A DNA stretch of 8,581 nucleotides, taken from Anaerolineae bacterium. Lineage in GTDB: Bacteria; Chloroflexota; Anaerolineae; Aggregatilineales; UBA3940. The stretch covers positions 1 to 8,581 of the forward strand of contig JAFGNO010000045.1 of assembly GCA_016926985.1 (NCBI GenBank), read 5' to 3'. A program made the translations under genes and the position numbers. The notes under the pieces are model-generated. The model worked only from the letters and a program-made list of their open reading frames with translations, searched no databases and had not been told where the DNA came from. Position 1 is the stretch's first letter. Each line of letters opens with the position of its first letter. Of this stretch, positions 1-5,755 are shown in pieces.

Positions 1-357
1 GATATCCCGGTTGGGGGCAAAACGCCGCTTTCTGCCGGGCTGGCCCTGGCGCATCTTGTGGTCAAGCGAGATCGTCTGGCCCATACAGATGTGATGCCAA
101 TGCTGATCGTACTCACCGATGGGGCAGGGAATGTCTCAATGGGGCCCATACCGCCACAGGAAGAGGCACATCAGATCGCCCGCCAAATCCATGAAGACGA
201 TATTCGCTCAGTAGTAATAAACATGGAGCATGCAAGCTTTGATCAGGGGTTGGCCCAGAGACTGGCAGACAACCTTGGCGGCCCCTGCTATACGCTTCAG
301 GAGCTTCGAGCAGACCTGCTCTATCGCGCGGTCCGGGTGGAGATGGGCTCAACCTGA
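1..357 (+). CDS. Mg/Co-chelatase ChlD/BchD-type VWA subunit, C-terminal part (5' end outside window)
   Basis: This is the last 118 codons of a gene that begins upstream of the window; the frame is open from base 1 and ends at TGA 355-357. The protein is a von Willebrand factor A domain: a Gly-Gly-Lys-Thr-Pro-Leu-Ser motif (residues 5-11 of the fragment) supplies the MIDAS threonine, and a Leu-Thr-Asp-Gly motif (about 38-41) follows the hydrophobic strand MLIVLTDG. The ending, with an AxxLGG-CYxLxELRA pattern, is typical of the D subunit of magnesium chelatase and of 'putative cobaltochelatase' proteins. In those families the AAA+ part and the DxSxS half of the MIDAS lie N-terminal, here out of view. 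The D subunit works with an I-type ATPase to drive metal insertion into a tetrapyrrole by the H subunit. The fragment cannot tell Mg from Co chelatase, or a fused I-D protein from a stand-alone D subunit. The next gene converges on it after only 2 nt. Confidence 0.85.
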   Translation, partial: DIPVGGKTPLSAGLALAHLVVKRDRLAHTDVMPMLIVLTDGAGNVSMGPIPPQEEAHQIARQIHEDDIRSVVINMEHASFDQGLAQRLADNLGGPCYTLQELRADLLYRAVRVEMGST

Positions 358-359
358 GT

Positions 360-2615
360 TTATTCGCCGACCTGGCCTTCTTCGACGAAATCGAATGTGT
401 CGGGATTTCCCCAATCTGCGGGATAAGGATTCACCGTCAGCCCGTAGTATTTTTCAACAATGCGCCGGAAAATCGGCGCGGCAACACTGGAACCCTGCCC
501 GCCATTTTCTATCAGGACGACGACGGCAATCTCCGGGTTGTCATAAGGCGCAAAGCCGCCAAACCAGGCATTTGGGGCGCCGACTCCAGACACCTGGGCT
601 GTCCCGGTTTTGCCGGCTACGGGGATTTCGATCCCCCTGAACCGGTATGCCGCTGTGCCAATGGATGGATTGCTCGTTACGCCATACATGCTTTCTCGGA
701 TTGCTGCCAGGGTATCCGATGAGATATCTACCTGCCCAAGCATCACCGGCTCGGTGATGACACTGGGCGCTTCGGCGATCAAGCCAATGCGATCCACAAA
801 CTGCGGCTGGTACAGCGTTCCGCCATTCGCTATCGCAGCAATCAGAACAGCCATCTGGAGAGGCGTAACAAGCACATCTCCCTGTCCAATAGCGATATTG
901 ATGCTGTCATTGATGGTCCAGGTCTCCCCGCGCGTTTCCCACAGCCAATCAGGGTCGGGGATCAACCCGGGCACCTCCTCGAGGATAATGCCGAGCGGCT
1001 GACCCAAATGATATTCCCTGGCATAGTCCGGGATCAGGTTGTAATCCTGCTGCCCGGTCAAATACCCGATATGGTAAAACCAGGGGTTACACGATGCCGT
1101 GAGTGCCTGGCTGAGAGTCAGCGGGCCATGACCCCCTTCCAGCCAGTCATACCGGACGAAATTTCCGGTCTCGTTCCATTGCCCGGTGCAGGTATAACTG
1201 CTGTCCACAGTGAAAATACCACTTTCGAGAGCGGCGGTCATGGAGACAACTTTAAAGAGAGAGCCCGGCGCATAGGCTCCCTGAGTAGCGCGGTTCAGCA
1301 AGGGTCGGAAGGGGTTGGTAAATAAGCCCTGCAGGTAGCTGTCAGTGCTCAGTGGGTGATTGTTGTAAGGGTGAAAGATATTTGGGTCAAAAGTGGGATA
1401 ACTGTACAGGGCAAGCACATCACCATTGTTCACGTCAAGAACAACAACAGCAGCCCCACCGGCAGTTGTTACCCAGGTCTCTCCACTGACCCGGTAAGCC
1501 TCCTCAATGGCATCCTGAACGATGATCTGCAAATCGCGGTCGAGAGTCGTATAGATGCTCTGCGCGGGTTCCGGGTCTTTGCTTGCTATTTCGACAAATG
1601 TGCCGCCGGGAGTCCAGATGCTGAGTGTTCCCCCCCGCGTACCGGCAAGGTATTCCTCCCCCCACTGCTCAATCCCATATTGGCCCACAATCTCGTCCCC
1701 GGTATAGCCCAGGTCCTGGTAATAGGCAAGCTGGTCTTCCTGGATAAATGATGTGTAACCAAGGACATGAGAGGCCAGGACGTTGAAGTAACGACGGCCT
1801 GTTTTGTCAATTGCCCCCAGGGCTGGGTAGCTGGACAGCGCGCTGCGGTTGGCCTGATAGGTCTCCAGGTCCACGTCACCCAGGGCAACGGACCAGTCCG
1901 ATGGGGCAGAATCATACTGCTGCTTAATCACTTCCGGGTCCATTCTGAGCACCCGGCTCAGCAGTTCAAGCATCTGGTCTTCGTAGGAATCTCCTACCTG
2001 TCCGGGGATGATGGTGATAGTCACCGCAGAAGCATTGGCAGATACCAGCCACTGCCCATTGCGATCATAGATATTGGCGCGGGAGGGCGTTTCGGCCTCA
2101 AACTGCAAAATACCCCCGCCAGCGAGTTCTTCAAAAATCAGTGAAGGTCGCCAGACCACTCCCCATACATCATCCCTGAGGACCAATGACATGGAAAGAT
2201 CGCGGATAATATCACCGATAATCAGCGTGTGGTATTTTACCTGAAAGGCAAGCTGCGCGGTATCGCCATTAGGGCTGATAAGGAGTGACTTTTCATTCAC
2301 TTCCAGGCTGATGAGATGCATTTCTTCGGTGGCTGAGGAGTAGGTTGTTGTGAACTCTGCCAGCGTGTATTCGGCCTGGCTGGTTGGGGAAATATAACCA
2401 TACATGGTTTCGTAATCACCACGTTCCCAGGCATCCATGAAGGATCGGGCAACCCCATCCGGTTGGCTGGTATCAGGCGTGGGAGAAACGGAAGGGTCGG
2501 ACGTGCTGGGAATTCCTGTGCCTGTCTCATCACCCGGGCCGGTGCAGGCACTGAGGATTATTGCTACAGCCAGTATTATCATTATTTGAAATGCATGCAG
2601 ACATTTATGGCTCAT
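360..2615 (-). CDS. Lipoprotein class B penicillin-binding protein (MecA_N/NTF2-like, dimerisation and transpeptidase domains)
   Basis: A peptidoglycan DD-transpeptidase of 751 residues from the chosen ATG (2613-2615). That start puts a GAAGG box 10 nt upstream and gives a clean lipoprotein signal: short basic n-region, hydrophobic core, lipobox Leu-Ser-Ala-Cys with Cys24 as the lipidated residue. The frame stays open upstream to a TTG at 2765, but that extension would bury the signal. Order of parts: Ser/Thr/Pro/Asp-rich linker (about 25-53); NTF2-like MecA_N domain (about 54-160); PBP dimerisation domain (about 175-345); transpeptidase (about 385-725). All three catalytic motifs are present: SLFK (452-455, nucleophile Ser452), SCN (508-510) and KTGT (669-672). 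The protein would sit on the outer face of the cytoplasmic membrane and cross-link stem peptides. The layout matches Bacillus subtilis PbpC and staphylococcal PBP2a; whether it has low beta-lactam affinity cannot be read from the sequence. It is transcribed alone, divergent from glyA. Confidence 0.9.
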   Translation of the reverse strand: MSHKCLHAFQIMIILAVAIILSACTGPGDETGTGIPSTSDPSVSPTPDTSQPDGVARSFMDAWERGDYETMYGYISPTSQAEYTLAEFTTTYSSATEEMHLISLEVNEKSLLISPNGDTAQLAFQVKYHTLIIGDIIRDLSMSLVLRDDVWGVVWRPSLIFEELAGGGILQFEAETPSRANIYDRNGQWLVSANASAVTITIIPGQVGDSYEDQMLELLSRVLRMDPEVIKQQYDSAPSDWSVALGDVDLETYQANRSALSSYPALGAIDKTGRRYFNVLASHVLGYTSFIQEDQLAYYQDLGYTGDEIVGQYGIEQWGEEYLAGTRGGTLSIWTPGGTFVEIASKDPEPAQSIYTTLDRDLQIIVQDAIEEAYRVSGETWVTTAGGAAVVVLDVNNGDVLALYSYPTFDPNIFHPYNNHPLSTDSYLQGLFTNPFRPLLNRATQGAYAPGSLFKVVSMTAALESGIFTVDSSYTCTGQWNETGNFVRYDWLEGGHGPLTLSQALTASCNPWFYHIGYLTGQQDYNLIPDYAREYHLGQPLGIILEEVPGLIPDPDWLWETRGETWTINDSINIAIGQGDVLVTPLQMAVLIAAIANGGTLYQPQFVDRIGLIAEAPSVITEPVMLGQVDISSDTLAAIRESMYGVTSNPSIGTAAYRFRGIEIPVAGKTGTAQVSGVGAPNAWFGGFAPYDNPEIAVVVLIENGGQGSSVAAPIFRRIVEKYYGLTVNPYPADWGNPDTFDFVEEGQVGE

Positions 2616-2736
2616 CGAGATGATACCTTCGCAATAGCGCGCCGGCAGCTTACATTTAGGGCATCGACGCCGGGCTGTCAGCCAGAATATCGGGCATAAG
2701 GCAGTCTCAACGCATGCCGCTCCGGCGGGTGTGCCC

Positions 2737-2765
2737 ATTATAGCCCGCGCGGCATAGGCCAGCAA
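2737..2765 (-). promoter_or_regulatory. Predicted sigma70-type promoter of the penicillin-binding protein gene
   Basis: On the minus strand TTGCTG (2765-2760) is followed after 17 nt by a perfect TATAAT (2742-2737). The -10 box matches consensus 6/6, the -35 box 3/6, and the spacing is ideal. Transcription would begin near 2730, giving a 5' leader of about 115 nt before the ATG at 2615. This supports the shorter start, because upstream in-frame starts (TTG 2765, ATG 2738) lie on or before the promoter itself. Prediction only. Confidence 0.5.
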
Positions 2766-2785
2766 TGTACCCGGCGGGGTGCAAG

Positions 2786-2806
2786 GCTCATTTTAGGAAA
2801 ATGGGC
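2786..2806 (+). other. Small hairpin upstream of glyA
   Basis: Nine-base arms (2786-2794 and 2798-2806) pair around a 3-nt loop AGG, with eight Watson-Crick pairs and one T-G wobble. It lies 60-80 bp upstream of the chosen glyA start and would be in the glyA leader if transcription begins upstream of it. It contains an alternative in-frame ATG (2801) and could hide it. The lower part is AT-rich, so the structure is modest. No U-run follows it, so it is not a classical terminator. Confidence 0.3.
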
Positions 2807-2866
2807 AGGAAATGGGTACACTTGCCGGTCGAACCCAAGCAATATCAAAAAGTGGAGTTGGTGTCA

Positions 2867-4168
2867 ATGAAAAGTTTTCAAAACAGCGCACATCTGGTCA
2901 ACAAACGCATAAAATCCGGGTCAATCCAGCACCTGGATATCATCAAGCAGGTAGATGGGGAAATCTACGATGCTCTTTCCGCGGAGACGGTGCGGCAGCA
3001 AAACGGCATTGAGTTGATCCCTTCCGAGAATTATGTCAGCCAGGCCGTGTTAAGCGCCATCGGGTCGGTGATGACCAACAAATATTCCGAGGGATACCCG
3101 CGCAAGCGCTACTATGGCGGGAATGAGAATGTTGATGTCATTGAAGACCTGGCCATTTCGCGAGCTAAAGCGCTATTTAAGTCAGATCACGCTAATGTTC
3201 AGCCCTACTCAGGATCACCTGCCAACCTGGCCGTCTATTATGCTCTGCTGGAACCGGGGGATATAGTGATGGGGCTGTCACTGCCCGGCGGCGGGCACCT
3301 GACCCACGGGTGGAAGGTGAACTTTTCAGCGCGATTTTACGAATCGGTGCAATATCCAGTGGACGAGAAAACCGGGCTGATCGACTACGACGAAGTGTGG
3401 CGATTAGCCAGAGAGCATAAGCCGAGGCTGATCTGGGCAGGCGCCACTGCCTATCCACGGCAGTTTGATTTTGATAAATTCGCCGAGATAGCCCGTGAAG
3501 TCGGCGCATATTTTGCCGCAGATATCGCCCATATTTCCGGGTTGGTTGCCACCGGTCTCCATCCTGACCCGGTGCCGGTGGCTGACGCGGTCACGATGAC
3601 CACCCACAAACTGCTGCGCGGGCCGCGTGGGGCAATGATATTGGCCAAAGAAGAGCATGGGCGTAAGATCGATCGGGCAGTGTTCCCTGGCTTGCAGGGC
3701 GGCCCCCATGATCATGTAACCGCGGCGATAGCCATCAGCCTGCACGAGGCTGCACAGCCGGAATACCGTGAGTATTGCGAGCAGGTGATCAGGAATGCCC
3801 GTGCGCTGGCCGCCGCACTGCAGGAGCGGGGGTATGAAGTGGTCAGTGGGGGAACGGATAACCACCTGCTGCTCGTAGACCTGACGAACAAAGGTGTGCC
3901 GGGGAAAATGGCGCAGCGCGCGCTTGACCGGGCGAATATCACGCTGAATGCCAATATGGTGCCGGGCGATAAGCGGTCGGCATTTGATCCCTCTGGCATC
4001 AGGATGGGAACGCCGGCAATGACCACGCGGGGCTTCAAAGAGCCTGAAATCGTCCAGGTGGCAAACTGGGTTGCAGATGTGGTGGATAATATCGACGACG
4101 AGTCGGTGATCGACCGCGTCCGGGGAGAAGTTGTCGAGATTTCTGAGCAGTTTCCATTGTGGTATTAG
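2867..4168 (+). CDS. glyA: Serine hydroxymethyltransferase (divergent GlyA)
   Basis: A PLP enzyme that interconverts serine plus tetrahydrofolate with glycine plus 5,10-methylene-THF in the cytoplasm. The ATG at 2867 is chosen because GGAG (2854-2857) lies 9 nt upstream, giving 433 residues; ATGs at 2765 and 2801 are in frame but have poor ribosome sites. Conserved SHMT features: Glu40, Ser-Glu-Asn near 53-55, NKYSEGYP (Tyr73, Glu75), RYYGG, the PLP-stacking His144 in GGHLTHG, Asp219/His222 in DIAHISG, Schiff-base Lys248 in TTHK, SGGTDNHLLLVDL, and the carboxylate-binding Arg379 in SGIRMGT. Unusual residues compared with the E. coli and Geobacillus enzymes: QPYSGSPAN instead of QPHSG(S/A)QAN, PGGGH instead of SHGGH, Trp149 where Ser is usual, Thr194 for Ser172 of the Geobacillus enzyme, Leu249 for Thr after the catalytic Lys, and VPGDKRSAFDP for VPFDPRSPFVT. 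The function is still very likely SHMT. It converges on padR with a 4-nt gap. Confidence 0.93.
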   Translation: MKSFQNSAHLVNKRIKSGSIQHLDIIKQVDGEIYDALSAETVRQQNGIELIPSENYVSQAVLSAIGSVMTNKYSEGYPRKRYYGGNENVDVIEDLAISRAKALFKSDHANVQPYSGSPANLAVYYALLEPGDIVMGLSLPGGGHLTHGWKVNFSARFYESVQYPVDEKTGLIDYDEVWRLAREHKPRLIWAGATAYPRQFDFDKFAEIAREVGAYFAADIAHISGLVATGLHPDPVPVADAVTMTTHKLLRGPRGAMILAKEEHGRKIDRAVFPGLQGGPHDHVTAAIAISLHEAAQPEYREYCEQVIRNARALAAALQERGYEVVSGGTDNHLLLVDLTNKGVPGKMAQRALDRANITLNANMVPGDKRSAFDPSGIRMGTPAMTTRGFKEPEIVQVANWVADVVDNIDDESVIDRVRGEVVEISEQFPLWY

Positions 4169-4172
4169 GCCA

Positions 4173-4781
4173 TCAGGCGCGCCGATTCTGCGGATTTACC
4201 TGACGTTCCCTGGCGCCTGCCTGTGGTTCGTCAAAATCCGGAGATTGGTTAATCACGTCAAAGCAATGCGCAAGCCAATCGAGATAGGTGCGGGTCAGCC
4301 GAACGGGCAGCTCTAGCGTCAGCGCCCGCAGCACTTCTTTCTTTGATTTGAGGGTCCGCACCTTCTCGTCTTCAATAGGCGGGGGCACTTCCAGCGTGTG
4401 TAGCCGTTCCGTATACTGCCGCATCTCGGCCTCAATCATCGACAGGACCTGGTGGTTGGGCAGTGAGAAAGCATGATACAGGCGAACCAGGAAGCTGTCC
4501 CGAATTGGGTCCAGCGGATCGGTAGAAGTCATCCACTCATCCAGGCTGTCTTTGCCTTTTTGAGTGATATGATAGGTCTTCTTATCCAGGCGACCTTCCT
4601 GTTTCTCCGCCTCAAAGTCAATCATCCCATCACGCAGCAGCCGGTCCAGCGTGCGATAGATCTGGGCCTGGTCTGCACTCCATATATGACCAATCGTATT
4701 GTCGAACGCCTCGCGTTTGAGCTGGTAACCTGACATGGGCGTATGGTCCAAGACGGCGAGTATCGCATGCACCAGCGACAT
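4173..4781 (-). CDS. PadR-family transcriptional regulator
   Basis: A 202-residue repressor of the PadR family, normally a homodimer that binds a palindrome and lets go on binding a small phenolic or drug-like ligand. The start at ATG 4779-4781 has an excellent AGGAGA box (4792-4787) 5 nt upstream; the open frame further upstream lacks such a site. Residues 1-85 are the winged helix: the MSGYQLKRE motif (16-24), the AQIYRTLDRLLRDGMI recognition-helix region (about 39-54), a wing with basic LDKKTYHIT (65-73), and the KGKDSLDEW end. Residues about 94-175 form the helical C-terminal dimerisation domain (RDSFLVRLYHAF onward). The tail past 180 is polar and probably disordered. The gene is divergent from the glycosyltransferase at 4927, and a palindrome overlaps its own -10 box, so autoregulation is likely. 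The ligand and other targets are unknown; no transporter gene, the usual PadR partner, is adjacent. Confidence 0.9.
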   Translation of the reverse strand: MSLVHAILAVLDHTPMSGYQLKREAFDNTIGHIWSADQAQIYRTLDRLLRDGMIDFEAEKQEGRLDKKTYHITQKGKDSLDEWMTSTDPLDPIRDSFLVRLYHAFSLPNHQVLSMIEAEMRQYTERLHTLEVPPPIEDEKVRTLKSKKEVLRALTLELPVRLTRTYLDWLAHCFDVINQSPDFDEPQAGARERQVNPQNRRA

Positions 4782-4786
4782 GGCTT

Positions 4787-4792
4787 TCTCCT
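4787..4792 (-). promoter_or_regulatory. Shine-Dalgarno site fixing the padR start
   Basis: AGGAGA on the minus strand, 5 nt before the ATG at 4781. It is the strongest ribosome-binding site in the window and settles the choice of the 202-residue product over the longer open frame that starts at 4886. Confidence 0.75.
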
Positions 4793-4802
4793 GTGTAGAA
4801 AT

Positions 4803-4820
4803 ATATGTGATATCATATAC
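4803..4820. promoter_or_regulatory. Candidate PadR operator (imperfect palindrome)
   Basis: An 18-bp element with dyad centre between 4811 and 4812; 14 of 18 positions are symmetric, including the perfect core TGATATCA (4808-4815) and outer TAT/ATA arms (4804-4806, 4817-4819). It covers the predicted padR -10 box, so a bound dimer would block transcription of padR. AT-rich dyads of this size just upstream of the repressor gene are typical of PadR autoregulatory sites. A second short dyad, TATGCATA (4824-4831), is centred 16 bp away and may be a second half of the same site. Confidence 0.45.
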
Positions 4821-4839
4821 GATTATGCATATAAGACAA
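4812..4839 (-). promoter_or_regulatory. Predicted padR promoter
   Basis: On the minus strand TTGTCT (4839-4834, 4/6 to consensus) is followed after 16 nt by TATGAT (4817-4812, 5/6). Transcription would start near 4805, leaving a leader of about 25 nt that contains the AGGAGA ribosome site. The -10 hexamer lies inside the 4803-4820 palindrome. Prediction only. Confidence 0.45.
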
Positions 4840-4867
4840 ATCATACTCATGGGCGCAAAAACTGATG

Positions 4868-4897
4868 TTGTCATATGAAGCAACAACCGCTTACAAT
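4868..4897 (+). promoter_or_regulatory. Predicted promoter of the 4927 glycosyltransferase gene
   Basis: TTGTCA (4868-4873, 5/6) and TACAAT (4892-4897, 5/6) are separated by 18 nt, placing the start of transcription near 4904, about 23 nt before the ATG. The -35 end overlaps an 8-bp perfect dyad TCATATGA (4871-4878). The -10 hexamer is exactly flanked by a 5-bp inverted repeat, CCGCT (4887-4891) and AGCGG (4898-4902). Either dyad could be a regulator site. Prediction only. Confidence 0.5.
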
Positions 4898-4926
4898 AGC
4901 GGCCTGAGGACAGAGACAGGCAGGAA

Positions 4927-5697
4927 ATGATGATCCAGAAAAAAAAACTTGTGGTTGTGCTGCCCGCCTACAATGCAGAGCAGACGCTTCTCCAAACATA
5001 TTCCGAGCTGCCACACGACATAATCGATTCGACCATTCTTGTGGATGATGCCAGCCGGGATAACACCGCTGCACGCGCGCGAGAGATGGGTATCTCAGCC
5101 GTCATCCAGCACCCGGTCAATCGGGGCTATGGAGGAAACCAGAAAACCTGCTATAGGGAAGCATTAAAGATGGGGGCAGACATTGTTGTCATGGTCCACC
5201 CAGACTACCAGTATTCTCCCCGCTTATGCGGCGCAATTGCCTGGATGATCGCCTCTGAGGAATATGATGTGGTACTGGGCTCGCGGATTATTGGTAATGA
5301 CGCATTGCAGGGAGGAATGCCCTGGTGGAAATACCTTGCCAACCGTGGATTGACCTTTATCCAGAACATCCTGATTCACCAGAAACTCTCTGAATACCAC
5401 ACGGGTTATCGCGCATTTTCTCGCGATGTACTGCAAACCCTTCCCCTTGAAGAGAACTCCGATGATTTTGTATTTGATAACCAGATGCTTGCGCAGGCCG
5501 CTTTCTTTGGCTACCGGATCGGCGAAATATCATGCCCGACCCGGTACATGGATGAAGCGTCTTCAATAAACTTCAAACGCAGCGTCAAATATGGCTTTGG
5601 TGTTCTGGGCACGTCGCTGTTGTTCAGGCTTAATCGGTGGGGGCTGGTGAAAAGCCTGTTATTTTCCGCGGAAGGACAAAGACTGTCTGCTGAATAA
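4927..5697 (+). CDS. Family 2 glycosyltransferase, soluble, DPM1-like
   Basis: A 256-residue GT-A fold glycosyltransferase. Features: N-terminal Rossmann-like strand LVVVLPAYNAEQTL (8-21), nucleotide-binding Asp40-Asp41-Ala-Ser, NRGYGGNQKTC (65-75), the metal-site region HPDYQYSP (91-98, Asp93), VLGSR (116-120), and HTGYRAFSRDVL (158-169), the acceptor-side motif of polyprenyl-phosphate sugar transferases. The C-terminal CPTRY and ASSINFKRSVKYG blocks recur in a bacterial GT2 subgroup often found near surface-polysaccharide genes. No transmembrane segment is evident, so it is probably cytoplasmic or peripheral at the membrane. Start choice: ATG 4927 and ATG 4930 are adjacent; AGGA (4922-4925) is better spaced for 4930, so the product may lack the first Met. 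It is monocistronic, divergent from padR, and ends within a terminator-like hairpin. Donor sugar and acceptor cannot be assigned. Confidence 0.88.
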   Translation: MMIQKKKLVVVLPAYNAEQTLLQTYSELPHDIIDSTILVDDASRDNTAARAREMGISAVIQHPVNRGYGGNQKTCYREALKMGADIVVMVHPDYQYSPRLCGAIAWMIASEEYDVVLGSRIIGNDALQGGMPWWKYLANRGLTFIQNILIHQKLSEYHTGYRAFSRDVLQTLPLEENSDDFVFDNQMLAQAAFFGYRIGEISCPTRYMDEASSINFKRSVKYGFGVLGTSLLFRLNRWGLVKSLLFSAEGQRLSAE

Positions 5698-5737
5698 TGG
5701 CCTTACCCATCTCACAATAGATTGGTAAGGCCATTAT
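5694..5737. terminator. Bidirectional terminator-like hairpin between convergent genes
   Basis: Arms 5694-5707 and 5724-5737 pair perfectly over 14 bp (core AATGGCCTTACC with its complement). After one mismatch, a further 4 bp (5709-5712 with 5719-5722) close a 6-nt loop. The glycosyltransferase stop codon TAA (5695-5697) is part of the left arm. There is no long U-run on either side, but the AT-rich stem base and position between the 3' ends of two convergent genes fit a two-way terminator or a 3'-end stabiliser. Confidence 0.7.
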
Positions 5738-5755
5738 ATTCAGCGCAGGAAGATC

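Noticed and set aside
346..358. CTCA/TGAG hairpin at the end of the chelatase gene as a terminator
   Set aside because: The stem is only 4 bp with no U-run, too weak to support.
2616..2765. Fifty-codon in-frame extension of the penicillin-binding protein starting at TTG 2765, with a Cys-x-x-Cys pattern
   Set aside because: It would bury the lipoprotein signal, it overlaps the predicted promoter, and the ATG at 2615 has its own ribosome site. The cysteines look like chance coding of leader DNA.
2765..2866. Longer glyA starts at ATG 2765 and ATG 2801
   Set aside because: Neither has a properly spaced Shine-Dalgarno sequence, and SHMT families do not have such an N-terminal extension. ATG 2867 has GGAG at 9 nt.
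2616..2866. Possible riboswitch (glycine or folate type) upstream of glyA
   Set aside because: I found only one 9-bp hairpin and no multi-stem architecture or recognisable conserved core. A covariance-model search of this interval would settle it.
4174..4218. CAGGCGC / GCGCCTG inverted repeat at the glyA-padR junction
   Set aside because: The 7-bp arms are separated by a 31-nt loop inside the padR coding end, with no U-run. Expected by chance at this GC content.
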